Source: Nonlabens sp. Ci31 (GTDB taxonomy: Bacteria > Bacteroidota > Bacteroidia > Flavobacteriales > Flavobacteriaceae). From it: a DNA stretch of 64,000 nt. The DNA is taken from NCBI RefSeq assembly GCF_012974865.1, contig NZ_CP043633.1:2787501-2851500 (forward strand), read 5' to 3'. A program made the position numbers and the translations under genes. The notes under the pieces were generated by a model. It saw nothing but the letters and a program-made list of their open reading frames with translations. It had not been told where the DNA came from and did no database searches. Of this stretch, positions 17,765-25,633 are shown piece after piece; the stretch's first letter is position 1; each line of letters starts with the position of its first letter.

Positions 17765-18397
17765 ATGGAATTATTAGAGAGATTAGAATGGCGCTATGCA
17801 GCAAAGGCAATGAGCGGTGAAAAAGTACCACAAGAAAAAATGGAAAGAATATTAGAGGCAGCTAGGCTTGCTGCGACTTCAAGTGGTTTACAACCTTTTG
17901 AAATTTATGTCGTGACGAATCAAGAGGTAAAAGAGAAAATCAAACCAGTTGCTTGGAACCAGTCTACGGTCACCGACTGTTCTCATTTACTAGTGTTTGC
18001 AGCTTGGGATAACTATACGGAAGACCGTATCAACTATATGTTTGACTTGACTAATGAAATACGTGGTTTTAAAAATGAAGGTTGGGAAAATTACCGTCAG
18101 CAGCTCTTAAGCACGTACCCAAATCAAGATGCAGAAGTAAACTTCAATCATGCGGCTAAGCAGGCCTATATCGCTTTTTCACATGCCTTAATTGCTGCTG
18201 CTTTTGAGGAAGTAGATGCTACACCTATGGAAGGTTTTGATGCTGACGCTGTGGATGAAATTTTAGGTCTTAGAGAAAAAGGACTGAGATCTACCGTTTT
18301 ACTGCCTATAGGCTATAGAAAACCATCAGAAGACTGGTTGGTTAACCTAGAGAAAGTAAGAAAGAGTACCGAAAATATGGTTACGACCATAGACTAA
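17765..18397 (+). CDS. Nitroreductase-family NAD(P)H oxidoreductase
   Basis: The ATG at 17765 gives a 210-residue FMN flavoprotein of the NfsB-like nitroreductase group (ERLEWRYAAKAMSGEKVP, ARLAATSSGLQPFEIYVV, NQSTVTDCSHLLVFAAW, LGLREKGLRSTVLLPIGYR). It starts 5 bp after ohrR and is certainly co-transcribed; an upstream ATG at 17720 lies inside ohrR. It likely reduces quinones, nitro compounds or related electrophiles, matching a redox-stress operon. The substrate cannot be told from sequence. Confidence 0.9.
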   Translation: MELLERLEWRYAAKAMSGEKVPQEKMERILEAARLAATSSGLQPFEIYVVTNQEVKEKIKPVAWNQSTVTDCSHLLVFAAWDNYTEDRINYMFDLTNEIRGFKNEGWENYRQQLLSTYPNQDAEVNFNHAAKQAYIAFSHALIAAAFEEVDATPMEGFDADAVDEILGLREKGLRSTVLLPIGYRKPSEDWLVNLEKVRKSTENMVTTID

Positions 18398-18404
18398 CCT
18401 AAAA

Positions 18405-19217
18405 ATGAGTACATTGAAAAAAATAAAATTTACAGCCCTTGTTTTTGCACTTGTTGCAGTAATAGGTTGTATAGATCAAAAAGAAATGGCAAAAGATGCC
18501 AATTTAAATAATAGTAGTAACCTTAAAAAAGAAAAGAATATGAAAGTTTTATTTGTATTAACATCGCACGATCAACTAGGAGACACTGGTAAAAAAACAG
18601 GATTTTGGGTAGAAGAATTTGCTGGCCCTTATTATACTTTAAAAGATAAAGGAGTGGAAATTACTTTAGCAACGCCTAAAGGAGGTAAAGCACCTATAGA
18701 TCCAAGTAGTGATTCTCCAGATGCAGCTACAGAATTTACAAAGAGATTTGATAAAGACGAAGAAGCTCAAGAGCTCATCAACACCACTCACCAACTAGCA
18801 GATGTCAATGCTGCAGATTATGACGCGGTATTTTATCCTGGTGGCCACGGACCTTTATGGGATCTAGCTAATGATGCAACATCTATCAAGCTTATCGAGA
18901 CTTTTAACAGTCAAGAAAAGCCAGTAGGGTTTGTATGCCACGCTCCAGCAGCATTGAAAAGTGTTAAGGGAACTGATGGCAATCCATTAGTGAAAGGAAA
19001 GAAAGTAACTGGATTTACCAATACAGAAGAAGATGCTGTGCAACTTACTGATGTGGTACCATTTCTAGTAGAAGACATGCTTAAAGAAAATGGAGGTATT
19101 TATTCCAAAGGAGCTGACTGGTCAGCGTATGCGTTGCAAGACGGTAATTTGATCACAGGACAAAATCCTGCATCTTCCATATTAGTTGCAGAAAAGCTAT
19201 TTGCTGCGATTCAATAA
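18405..19217 (+). CDS. Exported DJ-1/PfpI-family protein (Hsp31/glyoxalase III type)
   Basis: The 270-residue protein has a lipoprotein-like signal (lipobox VIGC at Cys22) before a type-1 glutamine-amidotransferase-like domain from about residue 46 (MKVLFVLTSHDQL). The nucleophile elbow is GFVCHAPAAL (Cys178, His179) and FWVEEFAGPYYTL supplies the acidic partner (Glu70 or 71). Family members of this length act on methylglyoxal or other reactive carbonyls or as protein deglycases; which applies here is inferred only. Location in the envelope is unusual but seen in Bacteroidota. Third gene of the ohrR operon, 8 bp after the nitroreductase; terminator at 19241. Confidence 0.85.
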   Translation: MSTLKKIKFTALVFALVAVIGCIDQKEMAKDANLNNSSNLKKEKNMKVLFVLTSHDQLGDTGKKTGFWVEEFAGPYYTLKDKGVEITLATPKGGKAPIDPSSDSPDAATEFTKRFDKDEEAQELINTTHQLADVNAADYDAVFYPGGHGPLWDLANDATSIKLIETFNSQEKPVGFVCHAPAALKSVKGTDGNPLVKGKKVTGFTNTEEDAVQLTDVVPFLVEDMLKENGGIYSKGADWSAYALQDGNLITGQNPASSILVAEKLFAAIQ

Positions 19218-19240
19218 TTGCATCTGATTGATTACTAAGT

Positions 19241-19274
19241 AAGCTCAAACCTTTTATGGTTTGGGCTTTTTTTT
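19241..19274 (+). terminator. Terminator of the ohrR operon
   Basis: AAGCTCAAACC/GGTTTGGGCTT with a run of eight T, 24 bp after the DJ-1 stop. Confidence 0.9.
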
Positions 19275-19416
19275 ATGGTTTTTAAACGGTTTTAAAAAGA
19301 AGACCTCCCTAGTTCCTTTCCTTTAACTTAGTAATTAGTCTCTTTTATATAGGCAGGAATAGGTATGAAAAGAGTAGGGTGGCTGTGGTTATTAAGACTC
19401 TTTTATATGGAGTTGG

Positions 19417-19923
19417 TCACTTCCAAGTAGTAGTGAATTCGGAAATTATAAAAGTGTTGATTATTTGGCCCTTGTAGGTGTGCTCGTTGGTAAATAATGT
19501 GTAAAGGAGTACTTCCCCACCTACTTTAACCTCTTCTTTAAAAGGATTTTCTAGTTGTTTTTGAATAGAAATCCACAGGGGTATGTCAATTACTATAAAT
19601 TTATATTCCACATGTACCAGATCATTTAAAATATCACTATTTCCTGTTTTTAACTTGAAAACATTTTTTGATGAACCAATTGTTTCATCACTGACTTTTC
19701 TTTGTTCTCCAGTAAATTCAGCTATAAACCTAAAAGTGTTCATTGCTACATAATATTGAGCTTCAGCTGTGTCAGCTTCTACCTTTTTAGCATATTCAAA
19801 TTCAGCATTTATTAATTCTCTTATATCAACAAGTTTATAATTTTTATCCCAAGATTCAAATCCATTTTGAGAGTAAGCATTAAGTGATAAAATTAAAATA
19901 GAAAAACATAAAAAAGACTTCAT
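19417..19923 (-). CDS. Secreted protein of unknown function
   Basis: The 168-residue product starts with a signal peptide (MKSFLCFSILILSLNAYSQ). The mature protein is mixed alpha/beta with no motif I know; GNSDILNDLVHVEYKFIVIDIPLWISIQ and the C-terminal INTFIISEFTTTWK look like strands. It is a single gene between convergent and divergent units. Likely periplasmic. No related gene is seen in the window. Confidence 0.7.
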   Translation of the reverse strand: MKSFLCFSILILSLNAYSQNGFESWDKNYKLVDIRELINAEFEYAKKVEADTAEAQYYVAMNTFRFIAEFTGEQRKVSDETIGSSKNVFKLKTGNSDILNDLVHVEYKFIVIDIPLWISIQKQLENPFKEEVKVGGEVLLYTLFTNEHTYKGQIINTFIISEFTTTWK

Positions 19924-20269
19924 TGTAGGGTATTTAATTAAAGCAATCTCAAAGATAAGTGAATTCTATTTTTGACTAAAGCTCAATCTGATAATAGCTA
20001 AGTATTTTTAAGATCAATTTTCCAAAACTTGTCTCTTTTTAGCTCTATGCCTTTAGCTACTATAAAGGACAACTATAAAAGTAAAAGAACCTCTAGTTCT
20101 TAACTCTAACTTCTACAGGCTCCAACATAGTACATGAGGTATATAAATTTCAATATCCAAAGTCATGCAGTAAGCTTAGCTCTGGTAGTATGAAAATAAA
20201 CTCATTTATCTTGGTCTTGCTATTATAGCATTATATGCTACTTTAGTAAATAAAATAAGGACGCATACG
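19924..20269. other. Intergenic gap, nothing recognised
   Basis: Divergent promoter region of two orphan genes. Only a short inverted repeat AGAACCTCTAGTTCT near 20088 stands out; no small gene or RNA seen. Confidence 0.35.
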
Positions 20270-21094
20270 ATGAAGAATAAGAACTTAAACTCCACAGCAT
20301 TTATAGGCGTCCTGATTCTTTTATTCTTGGTGAGCTGTGTGACAAAAAATACTGGCAACCAAGAATCTTCTCCCACGTCAGTTTCCTGTTCATCTGGTTC
20401 AGAAGATGCTGCTACTCTGTCTATACCTGATGGCGTATTTGAAGCAAAAAAAGCAACTGCAACAATCCAAATTGATGGGTGTAGCAAAGAGGCTATTTGG
20501 GCTGACGTAGATTGGTATTCTATGAACTATTTATGGTTGGGTGAAAAACCCACTAAGTCAGATTATCAAGGTCGTTTTAAGCTTAGCTGGGATGTAAATT
20601 ACGTTTATGTACTAGTGGAAATTACAGATGATTATTTAAACCCAACGCTTAAAAATGGTATAGAAAACTATTGGAAAGGGGATTATGTAGAGGTCTTTAT
20701 TGATGAAGATCAATCCGGCGGAAATCATAAGTTCCATCACCAAGCTTTTGCTTATCATGTCTCTACTGAAGGACATGCTATTGATAAAAGCACTTCTGAA
20801 GAAACTATTTTTTTAGATGAGCATATCCAAGTTGTCAGGTCGCAGGACGGAAACAAGCATCTTTGGGAAATGGCTATCCAACTTTATGATCGACAATTTG
20901 ATGAGAACTCATCTGAAAACATACCGGTTCTAATTTTAAAAAATAAACGCATCGGTTTTTCTATAGGCTATGGAGATAATGATGGTACTAACAGAAGAGA
21001 GAACTTTATGGGCTCCAAGAAGAATCACGGAATTAATAATGATGAAGGCTACACTAATGCTGCTGTCTTTGGCAGCTTATTGTTTGTAGAGTAA
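20270..21094 (+). CDS. Lipoprotein with CBM9-like sugar-binding domain
   Basis: The 274-residue product has a lipoprotein signal (FLVSC, Cys24) and a single carbohydrate-binding family 9-like beta-sandwich from about residue 62 (ATIQIDGCSKEAIWADVDW, GRFKLSWDVNYVYVLVEITDDYL, YWKGDYVEVFIDEDQSGG, LWEMAIQLYDR, RIGFSIGYGDNDG.RRENFMGS). This domain occurs alone in exported flavobacterial proteins and binds glycan ends in the characterised CBM9 members. No partner glycosidase is adjacent, so the ligand is unknown. A terminator follows at 21124. Confidence 0.85.
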   Translation: MKNKNLNSTAFIGVLILLFLVSCVTKNTGNQESSPTSVSCSSGSEDAATLSIPDGVFEAKKATATIQIDGCSKEAIWADVDWYSMNYLWLGEKPTKSDYQGRFKLSWDVNYVYVLVEITDDYLNPTLKNGIENYWKGDYVEVFIDEDQSGGNHKFHHQAFAYHVSTEGHAIDKSTSEETIFLDEHIQVVRSQDGNKHLWEMAIQLYDRQFDENSSENIPVLILKNKRIGFSIGYGDNDGTNRRENFMGSKKNHGINNDEGYTNAAVFGSLLFVE

Positions 21095-21123
21095 GCAATA
21101 TAATTTTAAAATTGCTCCTATAA

Positions 21124-21151
21124 AAAAGCCACTTCATCTTGAAGTGGCTTT
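21124..21151 (+). terminator. Terminator after the CBM9-like gene
   Basis: Perfect stem AAAGCCACTTC/GAAGTGGCTTT, T-rich flanks on both strands. Confidence 0.85.
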
Positions 21152-21226
21152 ATCCTTATCATGGAAATAAAGTCATCGTTCCCGAATTTTGGAAGTCAGG
21201 TTATGTTTGCACATCTGTTACCTGTA

Positions 21227-22541
21227 ATTTGGTACGGTAAAGGGACATCCTTTACAAAGTTAAAGGGACATCGTTTACACTTTTTAAAGACTAATTTACT
21301 GAGTAAAATCAGAAATTATGCCTTGGAAAGAAACGACAACTATGGAACAAAAAGTAGAATTCATCTGTGAATGGAGAACTCAAAAGTATTCGATTACAGA
21401 ATTATGCAAGGCATTTAAAATTTCTCGACCCACTGCATACAAACTCATTTCTAGGTTTGAAAAAGACGGAATTGAAGGCTTAAAAGAGCATTCGAAAGCA
21501 CCTCAAATACATCCCAATAGGACTAAGGAAGACGTCTTGAAAAATATTCTAAAACTCAAAGAAAAACACAAACACTGGGGAGCAAAAAAAATAAGAAAAT
21601 TGTTGTTTAACGTTTGTATTGAAGACGATATCCCAAGTGTGGTTACCGTTCACAATATATTATCTAAAAACGGTTTTGTTATACCTCAAAAACGCTGTAA
21701 AAGAGTCAAGCCTCTCTTCTTTATTTTTGACCCGCAACACTGTAATGAGGTATGGAGTGCTGATTACAAAGGAAAGTTCTTAATGGGTAATAAAATCTAT
21801 TGTCATCCACTCACAATTGCGGACTCAAAAAGTAGATTTATATTCTCTGCAAAAGGACATTATAAAGAAACTCTAAAGAACGCTAAAGCAGATTTTACAA
21901 AGGTTTTTAGAACATATGGTATACCAAAACAAATACACACAGATAACGGAAGCCCATTTGGATCTGTAAGGGCAATTCAGAGATTTACCCAACTATCTTA
22001 TTGGTTTATTGAACTCGGAATTATGCCTGTTTTTTCCGACCCAGGACACCCAGAACAAAATGGAAGACATGAACGAATGCATCGTGATTTAAAGGCGGAT
22101 TGTGCGAAGCCGTCAGCTTATGATTTAAAAGCGCAACAAAGGCGCTTAAATCACTTTGTAAAAGAATATAACCACATACGTCCACATGAAGCTTTAGACA
22201 TGGAAACACCCGCTTCTGTGCATCTGTTTTCTACACGTCCGTTTACTGAAAGAATTAAACTATTTGATTATAATTCTAAATTTAAAATAATGAAAGTGAC
22301 ACAAAATGGTGCGGTGAGATGGAAGTCTAAACATTGGGTCTATTTAACAATAGCTCTTAAAGGAAAATATGTGGGGGTTGAGGAATTAGGAAATGGCATT
22401 TGGAGCATATATTATTATAATGTATTTTTAGGTTACTTTGATGATATGAACATCAGAAATAAACAAACATCAATAAGGCTTAGTCAAAATTTAGTGTAAA
22501 GTGTGATCTTTAACTTGTGTAAACTATGTCCCTTAACGCAC
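21227..22541 (+). mobile_element. IS481-family insertion sequence
   Basis: Inverted ends: left GGTAAAGGGACAT...AAAGTTAAAG near 21237 and right CTTTAACTTGTGTAAACTATGTCCCTTAACG near 22520, matching over about 30 bp with a few differences. The left side also holds an internal direct repeat of TAAAGGGACATC-TTTACA. GCACAT occurs just outside on both sides (21209 and 22537), a possible target duplication, which would move the left end to about 21215. Boundaries are approximate. Confidence 0.75.
21318..22499 (+). CDS. IS481-family transposase
   Basis: The 393-residue protein has an N-terminal helix-turn-helix (YSITELCKAFKISRPTAYKLISRF) and an rve integrase core: VWSADYKGKF (first Asp), IHTDNGSPFGS (second Asp) and PGHPEQNGRHERMHRDLK (Glu), followed by EYNHIRPHEALDMETPASV. 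The layout and length fit IS481. All three catalytic acids are present and the frame is intact, so the element may be active. It has landed directly in front of the SGNH hydrolase gene. Confidence 0.93.
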   Translation: MPWKETTTMEQKVEFICEWRTQKYSITELCKAFKISRPTAYKLISRFEKDGIEGLKEHSKAPQIHPNRTKEDVLKNILKLKEKHKHWGAKKIRKLLFNVCIEDDIPSVVTVHNILSKNGFVIPQKRCKRVKPLFFIFDPQHCNEVWSADYKGKFLMGNKIYCHPLTIADSKSRFIFSAKGHYKETLKNAKADFTKVFRTYGIPKQIHTDNGSPFGSVRAIQRFTQLSYWFIELGIMPVFSDPGHPEQNGRHERMHRDLKADCAKPSAYDLKAQQRRLNHFVKEYNHIRPHEALDMETPASVHLFSTRPFTERIKLFDYNSKFKIMKVTQNGAVRWKSKHWVYLTIALKGKYVGVEELGNGIWSIYYYNVFLGYFDDMNIRNKQTSIRLSQNLV

Positions 22542-22545
22542 ATTT

Positions 22546-23373
22546 ATGAGAAACATTTTACTAATCATTTTAGCTTTTGCAATTACTAATTGTAAATCAC
22601 AATCATCCGAAGAATTGAATGTGCTGTTCATTGGAAATAGTCTGACCTATTTTTATGATATGCCACAAACACTTCAAATGATGCTGAATGAAACTCATCC
22701 AAATATTAAAATTGACCAAAGTACATTTCCTGGTCAATCATTATCTGGTCATTTATCGGACATAATTACTTCAAGAACAGAAAACGGAATTAAAACAAGA
22801 GAAAAAGAACTAGGAGAAACCACAGAGACTGAAATAAAAATAGCCGAAAAAAATTGGGATATTATCATTTTACAGACTGGAACAGTTAGTCTTTTAATCC
22901 CTGAAAATCGAGAGATAAAAGTAAATAAAGCTGTTTCAGATATTAAAAAATTAGTGAACAATCCAAATTGCGAATTCATATTGTTCAATACTTGGCCTTC
23001 AAAAAAAGAATATCCAAAGCAATATTGCTACTCATCAAGAATGATTGACAAATCAATTGAAAAAGGCACGTGTTGCTCACCAACAATTGAGAATTTAGAA
23101 CAAGAAATTAAATTGATTAACGAATCTTATCATTTGGTAGCAGAAAAAAATGGAATCAAGAAATCGGATAATGGAACAAAATTCTACGAAATTCTGACCA
23201 AACACATAGAAATTGAACTATACGATGATGATATTCATCCAAATGCTTACGGTTCCTTTTTAAATGCTTGTATTTTCTATCAAATGCTGACTAATAAAAA
23301 AGCATCAGAATTGAAATATATTGGAGAAATCGAACCAAAAACAGCGGAATTATTAAAGAAAGTAGCGAAATAA
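22546..23373 (+). CDS. SGNH/GDSL hydrolase lipoprotein (DUF4886-like)
   Basis: The 275-residue product has a lipoprotein signal (FAITNC, Cys16) and the SGNH hydrolase blocks: FIGNSLTYFYDMP with nucleophile Ser32, a Gly in FPGQSLSGH, NTWPSK for the Asn block, and DDDIHPNAYG with Asp229 and His231. DUF4886-type SGNH proteins are probable esterases of carbohydrates; the substrate is unknown. The gene begins 5 bp after the IS481 right end, so its native promoter is displaced. Base use is more A-rich and codon use poorer than in neighbours such as fumC, suggesting recent arrival, perhaps as a cassette with the element at 23384. Confidence 0.85.
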   Translation: MRNILLIILAFAITNCKSQSSEELNVLFIGNSLTYFYDMPQTLQMMLNETHPNIKIDQSTFPGQSLSGHLSDIITSRTENGIKTREKELGETTETEIKIAEKNWDIIILQTGTVSLLIPENREIKVNKAVSDIKKLVNNPNCEFILFNTWPSKKEYPKQYCYSSRMIDKSIEKGTCCSPTIENLEQEIKLINESYHLVAEKNGIKKSDNGTKFYEILTKHIEIELYDDDIHPNAYGSFLNACIFYQMLTNKKASELKYIGEIEPKTAELLKKVAK

Positions 23374-23383
23374 AAACTACAGG

Positions 23384-23509
23384 TAACACCGTGTATAATT
23401 AATTGCTTGGTCACTGCCGACTTACGAACATTCCTGCTGAATATTCTATCTGTGATTTATTTACTAATTTAGTTGCTTAACCACGCAACTAACCATACAC
23501 ATCACGTTA
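23384..23509. repeat. attC-like folded element behind the SGNH gene
   Basis: Outer arms TAAC-[ACC]-GTGTAT (23384-23396) and ATACAC-[ATCAC]-GTTA (23495-23509) pair with unpaired bases between, and an inner perfect hairpin AGTTGC...GCAACT spans 23471-23490. The shape, a long imperfect palindrome with AAC/GTT tips and bulges right after an ORF stop, is what integron attC sites look like; I also recall similar blocks behind orphan genes in other Bacteroidota. It ends 16 bp before the fumC stop codon. Confidence 0.5.
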
Positions 23510-23524
23510 TTGTGCAACACTATC

Positions 23525-24919
23525 TTATCGATGACCTACCATGTCTTCAGGTTTTACCCATTCGTCAAATTCTTCTGAGGTGACGTATTCTAAGGATAGG
23601 GCAGCAGCTTTAAGCGTGGTACCTTCTTCATGTGCTTTATTTGCGATTTCGGCAGCTTTATAATAGCCTATTTTAGTATTTAAGGCGGTTACAAGCATTA
23701 AAGAATTGTCGAGTAAGGATTTGATGGTTGCCTTGTTAGGCTCAATTCCTACGGCGCAATTTTCATCAAAACTTCTACAAGCGTCTCCTATCAACTGCGC
23801 ACTTTCCAATACAGCTGCAGCCATAACTGGCTTAAATACGTTGAGTTCAAAATGTCCTTGCATGCCACCCACAGTAACTGTTGTGTCATTACCTATCACT
23901 CGTGCACATACCATAGTAATGGCTTCTGCTTGTGTGGGATTTACTTTTCCGGGCATGATAGAACTACCAGGCTCGTTTGCAGGAATGATCAATTCACCTA
24001 TACCGCTGCGTGGACCACTAGCGAGCATTCTAATATCGTGAGCGATTTTGTTTAAGGAAACCGCTACTTGCTTTAAAGCACCATGAGTTTCTACTAGAGC
24101 GTCATGAGCCGCCAAAGCTTCAAATTTATTATCGGCTGTTTTAAATGGCAATTCGGTAAAATGTGCGATGTAATCTGCTACTTTTACGTCATAACCTTTA
24201 GGCGTATTGAGTCCAGTTCCTACAGCAGTTCCGCCCAAAGCAAGTTGACTCAAGTGAGCAAGTGTATTCTCTAAAGCGATGATTCCAAAATCCAGTTGCG
24301 ACACATAACCAGAGAATTCTTGTCCTAAAGTAAGAGGTGTTGCATCCATCAAGTGGGTACGACCTATTTTTACAATGTCTGTAAATTCAATAGACTTATT
24401 ATGCAATGTATTGCGCAGTTGCTTAATCCCTGGAATGGTATTTTCTACTACTTTTTTATAACAAGCGATATGCATTCCAGTAGGAAAGGTATCGTTAGAA
24501 GATTGTGATTTATTCACGTCATCATTAGGCTGTATGGTCTTTTCACCTTCACCTACTGTCTTGCCAGCAAGCTGCTGCGCACGGTTAGCGATCACCTCAT
24601 TCACATTCATATTAGATTGTGTTCCAGAACCTGTCTGCCAGATCACCAATGGAAATTGATCGTCGTGTTTTCCATCTAATATTTCATCACAAACTTGAGC
24701 AATTAAGTCGCGTTTTTCTTCTACAAGAATTCCTAGGTCACAGTTGGTATACGCAGCAGCTTTCTTTAAATAAGCAAATCCATAAATGATTTCTAGCGGC
24801 ATACTGCCAGGAGCTCCTATTTTAAAATTCATACGGGAGCGCTGTGTTTGCGCTCCCCAAAGCTTATCTGCTGGAACTTCTACGTTCCCCATCGTATCTT
24901 TTTCTATTCTGTATTCCAT
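23525..24919 (-). CDS. fumC: Fumarate hydratase class II
   Basis: The 464-residue enzyme interconverts fumarate and L-malate in the TCA cycle. It belongs to the aspartase/fumarase superfamily: [28 protein letters not shown] at the start, [15 protein letters not shown] with the catalytic-site His, [16 protein letters not shown], and the signature [16 protein letters not shown]. It is cofactor-free and oxygen-stable. Length is normal. The gene is monocistronic with a promoter at 24936-24943. Its 3' end borders the inserted IS481/SGNH segment but is intact. Confidence 0.97.
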   Translation of the reverse strand: MEYRIEKDTMGNVEVPADKLWGAQTQRSRMNFKIGAPGSMPLEIIYGFAYLKKAAAYTNCDLGILVEEKRDLIAQVCDEILDGKHDDQFPLVIWQTGSGTQSNMNVNEVIANRAQQLAGKTVGEGEKTIQPNDDVNKSQSSNDTFPTGMHIACYKKVVENTIPGIKQLRNTLHNKSIEFTDIVKIGRTHLMDATPLTLGQEFSGYVSQLDFGIIALENTLAHLSQLALGGTAVGTGLNTPKGYDVKVADYIAHFTELPFKTADNKFEALAAHDALVETHGALKQVAVSLNKIAHDIRMLASGPRSGIGELIIPANEPGSSIMPGKVNPTQAEAITMVCARVIGNDTTVTVGGMQGHFELNVFKPVMAAAVLESAQLIGDACRSFDENCAVGIEPNKATIKSLLDNSLMLVTALNTKIGYYKAAEIANKAHEEGTTLKAAALSLEYVTSEEFDEWVKPEDMVGHR

Positions 24920-24935
24920 GTGGTTGAATTTTTAA

Positions 24936-24943
24936 CAAATATA
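24936..24943 (-). promoter_or_regulatory. fumC -7 box
   Basis: TATATTTG on the minus strand, 17 bp from the fumC ATG; matches the Bacteroidota TAnnTTTG consensus. Confidence 0.55.
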
Positions 24944-25145
24944 AAACCTGCAGTTTGTTTAATCGTCTGATTATGGATAATTATAACAAGATAGGATAGA
25001 GGTATTGGCAGGTACAGCAAGAGATTATCCATGGCTAGCTCAGGGCAAAAGCGAGATCATGCAATGAAATCCTAACGAGTGACAGATGATGAAGAGCAAA
25101 ACCAGTCTTATAAACAGTTTTTTGTTAATAAATGCCTCAGAGTCT

Positions 25146-25176
25146 TGGAATTTTTAAGTTGTAGTCTTTATCTTTG
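25146..25176 (+). promoter_or_regulatory. Promoter of the small membrane protein gene
   Basis: TTGG (25146) and TATCTTTG (25169-25176) with a 19-bp spacer, a good Bacteroidota-type promoter 19 bp before the ATG. Confidence 0.6.
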
Positions 25177-25195
25177 CAACAAATAAAGAGAGACA

Positions 25196-25378
25196 ATGTT
25201 CGATTTTGATCAATACTTAGGCTTTTTAGCATTTTTAGGAATTCTTACTTTAGGATTTTGGCTAATGATTTTCTTGACTGCTATCATACCATACTGGATA
25301 ACTGGTTCCTTATTAGAAAAAAGAAAATTAAAAAAAGAAGCAAAGCTTAAAAAACAAGAAGCAAACAATTCTTTATAA
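25196..25378 (+). CDS. 60-residue single-span membrane protein
   Basis: MFDFDQYLGFLAFLGILTLG starts a product with one long hydrophobic segment (about residues 8-37, probably one or two helices) and a Lys-rich tail (KRKLKKEAKLKKQE). No family recognised. It has its own promoter and terminator (25401-25432), so it is a genuine transcription unit. The highly basic tail after a membrane span could sit on the inner face of the membrane. A second, C-terminally shortened copy lies at 28770-28904. Confidence 0.75.
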   Translation: MFDFDQYLGFLAFLGILTLGFWLMIFLTAIIPYWITGSLLEKRKLKKEAKLKKQEANNSL

Positions 25379-25400
25379 AGAATTGATATACGATAAATCA

Positions 25401-25432
25401 AAAACCGTCTCGCTGTGCTAGACGGTTTTTTT
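25401..25432 (+). terminator. Terminator of the 60-residue membrane protein gene
   Basis: AAACCGTC/GACGGTTT stem with seven T. Confidence 0.85.
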
Positions 25433-25551
25433 GTGGCTTAATTTTAGAAAAATAGGATGCGCTTTTTTTGTCATGACTTGTTGGTAATCCCTTATATTTA
25501 TCAAAGCAGTAGTTTCTAAAGGAGAACTCGTTTAAAAGAATATCAAATTAA

Positions 25552-25585
25552 AAAATCCCTTTTCAATTTAATGAAAAGGGATTTT
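25552..25585 (-). terminator. Terminator of the M16 peptidase gene
   Basis: Perfect stem AAAATCCCTTTTC/GAAAAGGGATTTT, followed by TT on the minus strand, about 50 bp past the stop. Confidence 0.85.
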
Positions 25586-25633
25586 AATGTATTTGGTTTT
25601 ACCCATAGTTCAAATGGTAAATACTATTACTTT

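Larger units (their letters stand above)
25193..25451. repeat. Direct repeat copy A (small membrane gene plus terminator)
   Basis: About 255 bp, matching 28767-29027 in the same orientation over the gene and its terminator with roughly 90 percent identity by eye. The two copies flank the M16 peptidase gene. Confidence 0.8.
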
